From Gordonia malaquae NBRC 108250 (GTDB lineage: Bacteria; Actinomycetota; Actinomycetes; Mycobacteriales; Mycobacteriaceae): 64,000 nucleotides of DNA. The stretch covers positions 100,652-164,651 of the forward strand of contig NZ_BAOP01000011.1 of assembly GCF_000344135.1 (NCBI RefSeq). Reading direction: 5' to 3'. The position numbers and the translations under genes were made by a program. Positions 43,128 through 51,491 of the stretch are shown piece by piece (positions within the stretch are counted from its first letter, which is position 1; every line of letters starts with the position of its first letter). Below the pieces are notes generated by a model, which saw only the letters and a list, made by a program, of their open reading frames with translations, was not told the origin of the DNA and ran no database searches.

Positions 43128-43855
43128 TCAGTCGGCGAACGCGGCCTCGAACCAGTTGGAGAACTCGCAGGCGAGATGCCATTGATGTCCGGAGATCACG
43201 GTCTGCAGCATCGGGAGCGGGAACTCGACCAGCAGTCGCGCGTGGACGCCGTCGGCGGTGTCGCGGAACTGGTGCCGGACGCCGCCGATCGGGCGGCCCG
43301 TTGAACTGATCGCGACGCCGTCGAGCCGCACCGGGAACTGCGGGTCGATCGGCGTGACCAGACTGGACACGTCGTCGTAGTCGATGTCGAAGAGAGCCGC
43401 GAACGGGCTGCCCCCGTTCGTCTCGAGAACCTGCTGTCGGCCTCCTGCCATGCGAAGCACGAAATGGTCCGGGCAGGAGCGTTCCATCGCGTCCTGGTTC
43501 GAGGAGAACGTGATCTCGGTGAACAAGTCGGCGAACTCTTGCGCGGTCCCTCCAGGCACGTGGAGTTCGGTGACGCAGATGCGTCGACGCCGGCTGAGTG
43601 ATGCCTGCGCACGTCCCACAATGTCGGCGATCCGCGCATCGCGCTCGAGTCGACGGAGAATCTCATCGTCACCGAGGCCCGCTTGATCTGCAGCCACTCC
43701 TCGCGACGTTCGCTGACCGGCATCGGGTCCGGCGCCGGAACCCCGAGCTTCTTCGCCGCGGCGTCGATTCGCTTGTCCTCCCAGGCGAGGACGTCGGCGC
43801 GAGACACCTGCCGACCATTGATAGTCGCCGTGATGTCGAGTTCAGGCAGGGCCAT
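43128..43855 (-). pseudogene. Frameshifted gene of unknown function
   Basis: Two overlapping frames carry one protein. The first part, from the ATG at 43855 (preceded by AGGA), reads ALPELDITATINGRQVSRAD to EEWLQIKRA. Continuity then moves to another frame near 43670-43700, continuing GLGDDEILRRLERDARIADI through to FSNWFEAAFAD at 43128. The total length is not a multiple of three. The second part looks like a lipid-binding (SRPBCC-like) beta domain, but I do not recognise it. Either a real one-base deletion or a sequencing error is possible. It is divergent from a TetR gene with an operator between them. Confidence 0.65.
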
Positions 43856-43863
43856 CTCGTTCC

Positions 43864-43886
43864 TAACGCTAGGTGAACTATCGTTA
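43864..43886. promoter_or_regulatory. Probable TetR operator
   Basis: A 23-bp imperfect palindrome of the form TAACG-n-TAG-n-T-n-A-n-CTA-n-CGTTA, with 18 of 22 paired positions symmetrical. It lies nine bases upstream of the frameshifted gene and 51 bases upstream of the divergent TetR gene. A second partial motif, ACGCTAGG, follows at about 43891-43898. Confidence 0.65.
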
Positions 43887-43937
43887 AGTGACGCTAGGCG
43901 CGTCATTTCACGGCGTCAACCCCCCGATCCGGCAAGA

Positions 43938-44558
43938 ATGGAAGTCGTGCCCGACACCAAACCGCCCATCCGACGCACCGGCGGGCGTTCCGCGCGTGTG
44001 CAGGAGGCCGTCGAAACCGCCGCACTGAAACTCTTGCTGAGCGGTGGACGCATCGGGCTGACGATGCGCGCCGTCGCACAGGAGGCCGGAGTCGCCGAGA
44101 CCACCGTGTACCGACGGTGGCCGTCAACCGACCACCTGGTCGCTGCCGCGCTGCTGAGGCTGGCCGATGCCGACAACCCGATACCCGACACCGGCTCACT
44201 CGAAGGCGATCTGAGCGAGCTGCTCACACAGATCGTTGATCTCTTGAGTCGGCCGGAGGTGATTCGAGTGGTGCGGAGCGCGGCCGCACTCGACGGCGCC
44301 ACCACAGTCGACGAGGCCCGCTCGACATTCTTCAGCAACCGATTCGCGGCGTCGTCGGTGATCGTGGAACGGGCCGTCGACCGCCGAGAACTGCCGTCGA
44401 CCGCCGACCCGTATCGAGTCATCGAAGCCCTCGTCGCCCCCGCCTACATGCGCGCGCTTCTCGGCAACAGGACGTTCGACGACCGGTTCATCGCCGACTC
44501 GGTGGCGTACACGCTCGCCGGAGCGGGAGCATTCGACACGGAACAGCCCCGGCCGTAG
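43938..44558 (+). CDS. TetR/AcrR-family regulator
   Basis: A 206-residue regulator. The DNA-binding part is ALKLLLSGGRIGLTMRAVAQ then EAGVAETTVYRRWPSTDHLV (about residues 31-70). The C-terminal domain (SRPEVIRVVRSAAALDGATT) is of the TetR_C_11/16 type common in actinobacteria. I chose the ATG at 43938; a GTG at 43947 with GGAAG before it is an alternative. It probably binds the palindrome at 43864 and represses itself and the divergent, now frameshifted, gene. Confidence 0.86.
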   Translation: MEVVPDTKPPIRRTGGRSARVQEAVETAALKLLLSGGRIGLTMRAVAQEAGVAETTVYRRWPSTDHLVAAALLRLADADNPIPDTGSLEGDLSELLTQIVDLLSRPEVIRVVRSAAALDGATTVDEARSTFFSNRFAASSVIVERAVDRRELPSTADPYRVIEALVAPAYMRALLGNRTFDDRFIADSVAYTLAGAGAFDTEQPRP

Positions 44559-44581
44559 GTTCGTCCGACAAGGATGGGTCC

Positions 44582-45346
44582 ATGCACTGGTTCAACTGGT
44601 GGTGGAGTCACGAAGTGGTCCACGGCGGCAAGGGGCCGCTGTTGCTCGCCCTGATCGCGTTCGTGGTGACGTTCCTGGTCACCCGAATCATCACTCGGCT
44701 CATCCGGGCCGGCATCGGCCCGTTCGGGAACATCAACATCGACGGCGTCCATCTGCACCACTCCACACCCGGAGTAGTCATGGTGATCGGCGGCGGCCTC
44801 ACCGCGGTGGGCGCCCCGACGCTGTCCGTCTGGGCATACCTCGCCGCGTTCGCCGTCGGGAGCGGCTCGGCCCTCGTCCTCGACGAGTTCGCGATGATCT
44901 TCCGCCTGCGAGATGTGTATTGGAGCGAAGAAGGCCAGATGTCGATCGGCGCGGCGACGCTGGCCGCCGCGTGTCTGTGCCTCGCAGTCGTCGGCCTGTC
45001 TCCCGCCAGCGTGCCGGGGCTGTCCGGGGCGGTTCTGTGGATCCGGTACGCGCTGATGGTGTTTCTCGCGCTCAACCTGACAGCAGTCGCGGTTGTCGCA
45101 TTGAAGGGCAAGTACCCGACGGCCGTGGTCGGCGTGTTCGTGGCGCCGGTCGCATGGATCGCCGCGATTCGGCTCGCCCGGCCCACGTCACTCTGGGCCC
45201 GCCTCCGCTACGACGAGCACCGGAGAAGCTTGGCCCGCCGCCGCCTGGACCGATTCGACCGCAGGTGGGGGCCGATTCAGCGGCGGTGGGCCGACCTGAT
45301 CGGGGGCAGGCCGACACGACTCGACCATCCCCCGGAAGAAAACTAG
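44582..45346 (+). CDS. Integral membrane protein with conserved His cluster
   Basis: A 254-residue membrane protein with about six helices. A conserved-looking segment, INIDGVHLHHSTPGVVMVIG, places three histidines at a membrane edge, and DEFAMIFRLRDVYW is a further conserved loop. The C-terminal 55 residues are basic and cytoplasmic (RRSLARRRLDRFDRRWG). Similar 'integral membrane' proteins occur across Mycobacteriales without known function. A metal or haem role for the His cluster is only a guess. It lies 23 bases after the TetR gene and may be co-transcribed. Confidence 0.75.
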   Translation: MHWFNWWWSHEVVHGGKGPLLLALIAFVVTFLVTRIITRLIRAGIGPFGNINIDGVHLHHSTPGVVMVIGGGLTAVGAPTLSVWAYLAAFAVGSGSALVLDEFAMIFRLRDVYWSEEGQMSIGAATLAAACLCLAVVGLSPASVPGLSGAVLWIRYALMVFLALNLTAVAVVALKGKYPTAVVGVFVAPVAWIAAIRLARPTSLWARLRYDEHRRSLARRRLDRFDRRWGPIQRRWADLIGGRPTRLDHPPEEN

Positions 45347-45381
45347 GACGTCCAACCTATTGCATTACTTGGACATCCAAG
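45343..45381. promoter_or_regulatory. Operator pair upstream of the valine-catabolism operon
   Basis: Two related palindromes, CTAGGACGTCCAAC (45343-45356) and CTTGGACATCCAAG (45368-45381; perfect), have centres 25 bp apart and the consensus TTGGACnTCCAA. They lie 50-88 bases upstream of mmsA. The MarR regulator at the end of the operon is the likely binder, but this is inferred. Confidence 0.6.
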
Positions 45382-45430
45382 TTTATGGTGATCGTGACCA
45401 CCTGGAGAGTTGTACGAGAGGCTGTTTCAC

Positions 45431-46954
45431 ATGGGCGATCTGCGCACCATCGACCACTACATCGACGGCGCACGCGTCGCAGGCACCGGCGCGACCGCCG
45501 ACGTCTACGACCCCAGCACCGGCGCCGTGCAGGCGCAGGTCCCACTCGCGTCGACCGCCGACGTCGACGCCGCCGTCGCGTCGGCCGCAGTCGCGCAGCG
45601 CGAATGGGCGTCGTGGAACCCGCAGCGTCGAGCCCGCGTCATGATGCGTTTCGTCGATCTGGTCAACCAGAACATCGACGAGCTGGCCGAGCTCCTGTCG
45701 TCCGAGCACGGCAAGACGATCGCCGATGCCAAGGGCGACGTGCAGCGCGGCATCGAGGTGATCGAGTTCTCGATCGGCATCCCCCACCTGCTCAAGGGCG
45801 AGTACACCGAGGGTGCGGGCACGGGGATCGACGTCTACTCGATGCGTCAGCCGCTCGGCGTCGTCGCAGGCATCACTCCGTTCAACTTCCCCGCGATGAT
45901 CCCGCTCTGGAAGGCCGGCCCCGCGTTGGCGTGCGGCAATGCGTTTGTCCTGAAGCCGTCCGAACGCGACCCGTCGGTTCCGGTGCGGCTCGCCGAACTG
46001 TTCTCCGAGGCCGGACTCCCCGACGGGGTGTTCCAGGTGGTGCACGGCGACAAGACCGCCGTCGACGCGCTGCTGAACAACCCGACGGTCAAGGCCGTCG
46101 GCTTCGTCGGCAGCTCCGACATCGCGCAGTACATCTACTCGACATGCGCCGCGAACGGCAAGCGCAGCCAGGCGTTCGGCGGCGCCAAGAACCACATGAT
46201 CATCCTTCCGGACGCCGATCTCGATCAGGCCGTCGACGCCCTCATCGGCGCGGGCTACGGCTCGGCGGGCGAGCGGTGCATGGCGATCTCGGTGGCGGTT
46301 CCGGTCGGCGAGGAGACGGCGGAAGCGTTGCGCGCCAAGCTCGTCGAGCGCATCGCGGCCCTGCGCGTGGGCCACAGCCACGACCCGGCCGCCGATTACG
46401 GTCCGCTTGTCAGTGCTGCCGCACTCGAGCGCGTGAAGAACTACATTGACAAGGGCGTCGAGGAAGGCGCGGAGCTCGTCGTCGACGGTCGGACCCGCGG
46501 CAGTGACGACGCACAGTTCAACGGCGTCGACATCTCCGGCGGCTATTACCTCGGCCCCACCCTCTTCGACCGCGTCACCAAGGACATGTCGATCTGGACG
46601 GATGAGATCTTCGGTCCCGTCCTCACGATCGTCCGGGCTGCGGACTACGAGGAGGCGCTCGCCCTGCCGACCGAGCACGAGTACGGCAACGGCGTCGCGA
46701 TCTTCACCCGTGACGGCGACGCCGCCCGTGACTTCACCTCGCGTGTGGAGGTCGGCATGGTCGGCGTCAACGTGCCGATCCCGGTTCCCGTCGCGTATCA
46801 CACGTTCGGCGGCTGGAAGCGTTCCGGTTTCGGCGACCTGAATCAGCACGGACCTGCGTCGATCATGTTCTACACGAAGACCAAGACGGTCACGTCGCGG
46901 TGGCCGTCGGGCATCAAGGACGGCGCCGAGTTCTCCATCCCGACGATGAACTGA
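45431..46954 (+). CDS. mmsA: Methylmalonate-semialdehyde dehydrogenase (CoA-acylating)
   Basis: A 507-residue aldehyde-dehydrogenase-superfamily enzyme that converts methylmalonate semialdehyde to propionyl-CoA in valine breakdown. MmsA-type signatures are GITPFNFPAMIPLWKAGPAL, NAFVLKPSERDPS, the active-site Cys in GSAGERCMAISVAV, and NPIP-like VNVPIPVPVAYHTFGGWKRS. The general-base Glu of ordinary ALDHs is absent, as expected for CoA-dependent members. GAGAGG stands nine bases before the ATG at 45431. It is the first gene of a four-gene operon preceded by twin palindromes. Confidence 0.92.
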   Translation: MGDLRTIDHYIDGARVAGTGATADVYDPSTGAVQAQVPLASTADVDAAVASAAVAQREWASWNPQRRARVMMRFVDLVNQNIDELAELLSSEHGKTIADAKGDVQRGIEVIEFSIGIPHLLKGEYTEGAGTGIDVYSMRQPLGVVAGITPFNFPAMIPLWKAGPALACGNAFVLKPSERDPSVPVRLAELFSEAGLPDGVFQVVHGDKTAVDALLNNPTVKAVGFVGSSDIAQYIYSTCAANGKRSQAFGGAKNHMIILPDADLDQAVDALIGAGYGSAGERCMAISVAVPVGEETAEALRAKLVERIAALRVGHSHDPAADYGPLVSAAALERVKNYIDKGVEEGAELVVDGRTRGSDDAQFNGVDISGGYYLGPTLFDRVTKDMSIWTDEIFGPVLTIVRAADYEEALALPTEHEYGNGVAIFTRDGDAARDFTSRVEVGMVGVNVPIPVPVAYHTFGGWKRSGFGDLNQHGPASIMFYTKTKTVTSRWPSGIKDGAEFSIPTMN

Positions 46955-46963
46955 GGCTCGGGC

Positions 46964-48136
46964 ATGCCCTACCCGGTTCTGAACGACGACGACCGGATCG
47001 TCGTCGAGACGGCGCGTGACTTCGCGCGCAAGCGCCTCGCACCGCACTCCCTGGAGTGGGACGCGACCAAGCACTTCCCCGTCGAGGAGATGGTGGAGGC
47101 CGCGTCGCTCGGCATGGCCGCGATCTACACCCGAGAAGATGTGGGTGGATCCGGACTGCGGCGTATCGACGGTGTTCGGATCTTCGAGGAGCTCGCCAAG
47201 GCCGATCCGGTGACGGCGGCGTTCCTGTCGATCCACAACATGTGCACGTGGATGGTCGACACCTACGGCACCGACGAACAGCGCAAACGCTTCGTCCCGA
47301 AGATGGCGTCGATGGAGTTCATGGCGAGCTACTGCCTCACCGAGCCGGGCGCGGGCTCGGACGCCGCCGCCTTGTCGACGTCGGCCAGACGGGACGGTGA
47401 CGAGTGGGTCCTGCGCGGGTCCAAGCAGTTCATCTCCGGTGGCGGAGTGTCAGACGTGTACGTGGTCATGGCCCGCACCGGCGATGCAGGAGCCCGCGGC
47501 ATCTCGACGTTTGTCGTCGAGCGCGATACGCCCGGGCTGTCGTTCGGACCTGCGGAGGCCAAGATGGGCTGGCACAACCAGCCGACCGCGCAGGTGGTCT
47601 TCGACGACGTCCGAGTCCAGGTGGACGCCATGCTCGGCGGCGTCGATGGAGAGGGAACCGGCTTCTCTATCGCCATGAACGGGCTCAACGGCGGACGGTT
47701 GAACATCGCCGCCTGCTCGCTCGGCGGCGCACAGGCTGCGTACGACGCCGCCCTGAAGTACGTAGCCGATCGGCACGCATTCGGAGCGCCTCTGATCGAC
47801 GAACCGACGATTCGCGCGACTATCGCGGAGATGGCGATGAACCTCGAGGCATCACGGCTGATGCTGTGGCGTGCGGCAGAGGCCGTCGACTCGGGAGACC
47901 TCGACAAGGTGGAACTGTGTGCGATGGCCAAGCGGTTCGTCACCGAGCACTGCTTCACGATCGCCGACCAGGCCCTGCAATTGCACGGCGGGTACGGCTA
48001 CCTGCATGAGACGGGTGTGGAGAAGATCGTCCGCGATCTGCGAGTGAACCGCATTCTGGAAGGCACCAACGAGATCATGCGGATGGTCATCGGCCGCGCC
48101 GAAGCCGCCCGCGTCACGAAGGAGAAGACCCGATGA
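46964..48136 (+). CDS. Acyl-CoA dehydrogenase, probably isobutyryl-CoA type
   Basis: A 390-residue FAD-dependent acyl-CoA dehydrogenase. Motifs: SYCLTEPGAGSDAAALSTSA (FAD/substrate loop), KQFISGGGVSDVYVVMA, the catalytic Glu in LEGTNEIMRMVIGR, and QLHGGYGYLHETGVEKIVRD. Its place between mmsA and mmsB indicates the isobutyryl-CoA to methacryloyl-CoA step of valine degradation. It starts nine bases after mmsA, and its stop overlaps the mmsB start (ATGA). Confidence 0.9.
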   Translation: MPYPVLNDDDRIVVETARDFARKRLAPHSLEWDATKHFPVEEMVEAASLGMAAIYTREDVGGSGLRRIDGVRIFEELAKADPVTAAFLSIHNMCTWMVDTYGTDEQRKRFVPKMASMEFMASYCLTEPGAGSDAAALSTSARRDGDEWVLRGSKQFISGGGVSDVYVVMARTGDAGARGISTFVVERDTPGLSFGPAEAKMGWHNQPTAQVVFDDVRVQVDAMLGGVDGEGTGFSIAMNGLNGGRLNIAACSLGGAQAAYDAALKYVADRHAFGAPLIDEPTIRATIAEMAMNLEASRLMLWRAAEAVDSGDLDKVELCAMAKRFVTEHCFTIADQALQLHGGYGYLHETGVEKIVRDLRVNRILEGTNEIMRMVIGRAEAARVTKEKTR

Positions 48137-49032
48137 ACGGGACGAGTGAAACGAGAGGGCAATCGATGCGAGTCGCATTCCTTGGACTCGGCAACATGGG
48201 CGGACCGATGGCCGCGAACCTCATCGCCGCAGGTCACACTGTCGTCGGGTTCGACCTGTCGGATGCTGCGCTCGCCCACGCGGCCGAGCACGGCGTCCAA
48301 CCCGTCGACTCGGCACGGGCGGCCGTCGACGGCGCGGACGCTGTCATCACGATGCTGCCGAGCGGCGCGATCGTGAAAGCCGTGTACAGCGACGTCCTCC
48401 CCGTCGCCGCTGAGGGCACTGTCTTCATCGACTCGTCGACGATCTCCGTGGAGGACGCACGCCACGTGAATGAGCAGGCACTGGCCGCGGGCATGCGGCA
48501 GGTCGACGCACCCGTGTCGGGCGGCGTGAAGGGCGCCACCGCGGGCACCTTGGCCTTCATGGTCGGCGGAGACGACTCGTCCGTGGCCGCTGCAGACCCC
48601 GTGCTCGAGCCGATGGCCGGAAAGGTCGTGCCGTGCGGCGGCTCCGGAAACGGCCAGGCTGCCAAGTTGTGCAACAACATGATCCTGGCGGTCCAGCAGA
48701 TCGCCGTGGGTGAGGCGTTTGTGCTGGCAGAGAAGTTGGGTCTGGCCGATCAGGCGTTGTACGACGTCGTGACGGGTGCGACGGGCAACTGCTGGGCGTT
48801 GCACACGAACTGTCCCGTCCCGGGTCCGGTGCCCACGGCGCCGTCGGAGAACGACTACAAGCCGGGGTTCGCAACTGCGCTCATGAACAAGGATCTCGGC
48901 CTTGCGATGGACGCCGTCGCAGCGACGGGATCAACGGCGCCGCTCGGCTCGCATGCGGCAGGACTGTACGCCGCGTATGCCGCCGAGCACGGACATCTCG
49001 ACTTCAGTGCGATAATCGACACCTTGCGTTGA
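48133..49032 (+). CDS. mmsB: 3-Hydroxyisobutyrate dehydrogenase
   Basis: A 299-residue beta-hydroxyacid dehydrogenase that oxidises 3-hydroxyisobutyrate with NAD to methylmalonate semialdehyde, the MmsA substrate. Signatures: VAFLGLGNMGGPMAANL (dinucleotide fold), DAPVSGGVKGATAGTLAFMV (substrate binding) and GSGNGQAAKLCNNMIL (catalytic Lys in AAKL). I chose the ATG at 48133, overlapping the previous stop and preceded by AAGGAG. An ATG at 48166 (MRVAFLGLG), with its own AGAGGG, is a good alternative. It completes the valine pathway section. Confidence 0.92.
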   Translation: MNGTSETRGQSMRVAFLGLGNMGGPMAANLIAAGHTVVGFDLSDAALAHAAEHGVQPVDSARAAVDGADAVITMLPSGAIVKAVYSDVLPVAAEGTVFIDSSTISVEDARHVNEQALAAGMRQVDAPVSGGVKGATAGTLAFMVGGDDSSVAAADPVLEPMAGKVVPCGGSGNGQAAKLCNNMILAVQQIAVGEAFVLAEKLGLADQALYDVVTGATGNCWALHTNCPVPGPVPTAPSENDYKPGFATALMNKDLGLAMDAVAATGSTAPLGSHAAGLYAAYAAEHGHLDFSAIIDTLR

Positions 49033-49069
49033 CCGAGACTCGGTGAGCACCCAGACCAGAGGAGGGCCC

Positions 49070-49564
49070 GTGCGAGACGACCGTGATCCGATCGCGCGGG
49101 CTCGCCGCAATTGGGAGGACGCCGGCTGGGGTGGTGAGATCGCCGATGGCATGGAGGCGGTCACGTCCGTCATGCGTGCGCATCAGATCATGCTGGCGCG
49201 CGTCGAGCAGGAGTTGAAGCCCTTCGGTCTGACCTTCGCACGTTTCGAACTGCTGCGTCTCCTCGCGTTCACTCGCCACGGCGAACTCCCCATCTCCAAG
49301 GCGTCAGACCGTCTCCAAGTGCACGTCTCGTCGACGACGAGTGCGATCGCGCGCCTCGTCGACGCCGGGCTCGTCGAACGCCGACCGCACCCGACAGACG
49401 GCCGGACGACCCTCGTCGCGATCACCGAGGCGGGCCGCGACCGTGTCGAACTCGCCACTGCAGCCCTGAACACTGTGTTCGCCGACATAGGCATGCCCTC
49501 CGACGAATCACGTGCTCTGGTGAGCGCCATTCGGTCCCTTCGTGCAGCTCACGGCGATTTCTGA
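49070..49564 (+). CDS. MarR-family regulator of the mms operon
   Basis: A 164-residue winged-helix regulator. Helices precede the recognition region ISKASDRLQVHVSSTTSAIA, and the wing is VERRPHPTDGRTTLVAITEA. The GTG at 49070 has AGGAGG upstream; an earlier GTG at 49043 lacks one. It lies 37 bases after mmsB in the same direction, so it probably responds to a valine-pathway acyl-CoA and controls the operon through the TTGGACnTCCAA sites at 45.35 kb. The ligand and site are inferred. Confidence 0.84.
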   Translation: MRDDRDPIARARRNWEDAGWGGEIADGMEAVTSVMRAHQIMLARVEQELKPFGLTFARFELLRLLAFTRHGELPISKASDRLQVHVSSTTSAIARLVDAGLVERRPHPTDGRTTLVAITEAGRDRVELATAALNTVFADIGMPSDESRALVSAIRSLRAAHGDF

Positions 49565-49710
49565 CGCGGTCCGCACTGCGGCGTGCCCGATGAACTCACA
49601 ACGAGTCTGACCACTGCGAGACCCGGCGCTCTTCGGTAGCGTCGGTGGTGTCGTCCAATCGGACGACCACCCGGAAGGGTTGAGCGCTCGATCGAAGGGA
49701 GATTCACACC

Positions 49711-49920
49711 ATGGGACTCGCAGACGACGCACAGAACAAGGCCGACGATCTGAAGGGCCGCGCCAAGGAGGCGACCGGCGCCGCGATCGGCGACGACGAC
49801 CTGAAGGCCGAAGGTCAGGCAGACCAGGGGCTCGCCGCGGTTCGTGAGAAGGCCACCGAAGTGGCCGACAAGGTGAAGGACGGCATCGACTCGGTGAAGG
49901 ACAAGCTCACTGGGCACTGA
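49711..49920 (+). CDS. CsbD-family stress protein
   Basis: A 69-residue, very hydrophilic helical protein (GLADDAQNKADDLKGRAKEA; KATEVADKVKDGIDSVKDKL) of the CsbD/MBP1-like group, whose members are induced by general stress through alternative sigma factors in many bacteria. The molecular role is unknown. GGGAGA precedes the ATG. The upstream 146-bp region has no other gene. A perfect 19-bp hairpin follows and is shared with the convergent guanidinium exporter gene. Confidence 0.88.
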   Translation: MGLADDAQNKADDLKGRAKEATGAAIGDDDLKAEGQADQGLAAVREKATEVADKVKDGIDSVKDKLTGH

Positions 49921-49928
49921 GCAGACGC

Positions 49929-49969
49929 GAACAGCGGGCGGCCGAATTCGATTCGGCCGCCCGCTGTTC
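49929..49969. terminator. Perfect 19-bp bidirectional hairpin terminator
   Basis: Arms at 49929-49947 and 49951-49969 pair perfectly (starting GAACAGCGGGCGGCCGAAT), with loop TCG. It lies between the convergent stops of the csbD-like gene and the gdx gene and can end both transcripts. Confidence 0.88.
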
Positions 49970-49973
49970 TATG

Positions 49974-50288
49974 TCAGGACGCGAGCTTGAGGCCCACGAC
50001 TCCACCGACGATCGCAATGATGCACATGATCCGGACCATGCTGACGGCTTCGTCCCCGGAGACCATCGCGTAGACGACGGTGACGGTGGCCCCGATGCCG
50101 ACCCAGACCGCATAGGCCGTGCCGATCGGCAGATCGCGCATCGCGATCGCCAGCCCGGCCATGCTCGCGACCAGTGCCACACCGAAGACGACTGATGGAT
50201 AGAGGCGGCTGAAACCCTCCGACTTTCCGAGGGCGGTCGCCCATACGGCTTCGAGCAGCCCGGACACGACAAGAATGATCCACGACAT
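49974..50288 (-). CDS. gdx: Guanidinium exporter of the SMR family (Gdx/SugE)
   Basis: A 104-residue small multidrug-resistance protein with four helices. The SugE/Gdx-type first helix, ILVVSGLLEAVWATALGKSE with GF following, carries the essential Glu, and the third segment is GTAYAVWVGIGATVTVVYAM. Gdx proteins exchange guanidinium for protons. I chose the ATG at 50288 (product SWIILVV) because AAAGGTG precedes it and because the longer frame to 50312 would run into the riboswitch. The guanidine-III aptamer directly upstream fixes the function better than sequence alone. Confidence 0.9.
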   Translation of the reverse strand: MSWIILVVSGLLEAVWATALGKSEGFSRLYPSVVFGVALVASMAGLAIAMRDLPIGTAYAVWVGIGATVTVVYAMVSGDEAVSMVRIMCIIAIVGGVVGLKLAS

Positions 50289-50306
50289 GAGATGCACCTT
50301 TCGAAC

Positions 50307-50349
50307 AAACACCGTCTTGTCGCAGGCCGGGTACGGTGTGCTCGTCCGG
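50307..50349 (-). ncRNA. Guanidine-III riboswitch (mini-ykkC class)
   Basis: Read on the minus strand, the leader contains CCGGACGAG, then CACCGTACCCGG, then GACAAGACGGTG. This is the order and near-exact sequence of the guanidine-III consensus; ACCGT pairs with ACGGT to form the pseudoknot helix. The element ends 18 bases before the gdx start codon, so guanidinium binding should free the Shine-Dalgarno and switch on translation. A long leader stretches upstream of it to about 50475. Confidence 0.88.
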
Positions 50350-50475
50350 GGGCCGAGTTCCGGCCACTCCCCTGACCATACCCAGCCTCGACGTGCAGGC
50401 CAATGCCGTTTGTGGTGCGATCAGTCACCACCGGAGACCATTGCCGCGTGACACCGTTCGTCCTACGGTCAGAAC

Positions 50476-50844
50476 ATGAACGCACCGACTGACCTGCTCC
50501 GCGATCCGCGCCTGTACCAACTCGCCGCCGTCGGCCAGGCCGCCGACGCAGTAGCGTGCATCGGCCCCATCCCCTACATCACCCGATGCCTGGACAGCGT
50601 CGAGTATCCACAGACGAATCGTTGGATCTTTCCCGTTGTGAAGGGCGCGTCGGCGGTCGGACTGGCGTCCGTGACACGTTCGCCCGCCCTCGCTCGTCTG
50701 ACGGCGATCATGCTGACGATCTACTTCACCCTCGCCGTCGGCTCCCACGTGCGCGTCCGCGACTTCGGACTCAACGCCACCGCCGCGACATCGTTCCTGC
50801 TGTTCTACGGTGCACTCGCCGCGACGGGACCAGCGGACGACTAG
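50476..50844 (+). CDS. DoxX-like small membrane protein
   Basis: A 122-residue protein with three or four membrane helices (WIFPVVKGASAVGLASV; LARLTAIMLTIYFTLAVGSH; ATAATSFLLFYGALA). The K-x-x-x-G segment and the HxRVRDF loop are reminiscent of the DoxX/DoxD-like superfamily, of unknown or variable redox-related role. It starts at ATG 50476, divergent from the gdx leader, and its end overlaps by four bases with the convergent response-regulator gene. Confidence 0.72.
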   Translation: MNAPTDLLRDPRLYQLAAVGQAADAVACIGPIPYITRCLDSVEYPQTNRWIFPVVKGASAVGLASVTRSPALARLTAIMLTIYFTLAVGSHVRVRDFGLNATAATSFLLFYGALAATGPADD

Positions 50845-51491
50845 ACGAGCCCGGCCGCAGCAGCGATCACCGCGGCCTGTACGCGTGACGGCGCGTCCAG
50901 CTTCATCAGCACCCGCGAGACGTGCGTCTTCACCGTCGACTCCCCGATGCCCAGTCGACGCGCGATCTGCGCGTTCGACAATCCTGCACCCACCCCGCCG
51001 AGCACATCGCGCTCACGGTCAGTCAGCGCCGAGAGGTCGGGAACCGCGGGTGCGGGCCGAGTGCGCATGGCGTCGACGACAGCCCTGGTGACTCCCGCGT
51101 CGAGGACGGCGTCGCCCTCGGCCACCCGCAGCGTCCCATCGACGAGTTCGGCCCCGGACGCGGTCTTCAACAGGAACCCCGAAGCGCCTGCAGACAACGC
51201 GCCGACGACGTACTCGTCGAGACCGAACGTCGTCAGCACCAATACGCGCGCATCGGTCGCGGAGGTGACCGCGGCCGTTGCCGCCAGACCATCGACACCG
51301 GGCATCCGCACGTCCATCAGCACGACGTCGGGGCGCAGTTCTACCGCAAGGCGGATCGCGACGGCGCCGTCGGCCGCCTCCCCGACCACAGTGATCCGCC
51401 CGGAGGCTTCGAGCACCATCCGCAGTCCTTCACGCACGGCGGCGTGATCGTCGGCCAGCACCACCCGGACCCTGCTCGTCGCACTGCTCAT
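50841..51491 (-). CDS. NarL/LuxR-type response regulator
   Basis: A 216-residue two-component regulator. The receiver domain (about 8-122) has the acidic pair in LADDHAAVREGL, the phosphorylated Asp in VVLMDVRMPGVDG and the Lys in SGFLLKTASG. The C-terminal LuxR helix-turn-helix is LTDRERDVLGGVGAGLSNAQ, continuing IARRLGIGESTVKTH. I chose the ATG at 51491 because it overlaps the kinase stop by four bases. It is paired with the kinase encoded just upstream. The regulated genes are not obvious. Confidence 0.92.
   Translation of the reverse strand: MSSATSRVRVVLADDHAAVREGLRMVLEASGRITVVGEAADGAVAIRLAVELRPDVVLMDVRMPGVDGLAATAAVTSATDARVLVLTTFGLDEYVVGALSAGASGFLLKTASGAELVDGTLRVAEGDAVLDAGVTRAVVDAMRTRPAPAVPDLSALTDRERDVLGGVGAGLSNAQIARRLGIGESTVKTHVSRVLMKLDAPSRVQAAVIAAAAGLV

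Noticed and set aside
43128..43855. Programmed ribosomal frameshift
   Set aside because: No slippery heptamer followed by a strong structure was seen at the frame change, so an ordinary indel or sequencing error is more likely.
44599..46449. A 616-codon plus-strand open frame
   Set aside because: It is a shifted frame over the membrane protein and mmsA genes, both of which are well supported in their own frames.
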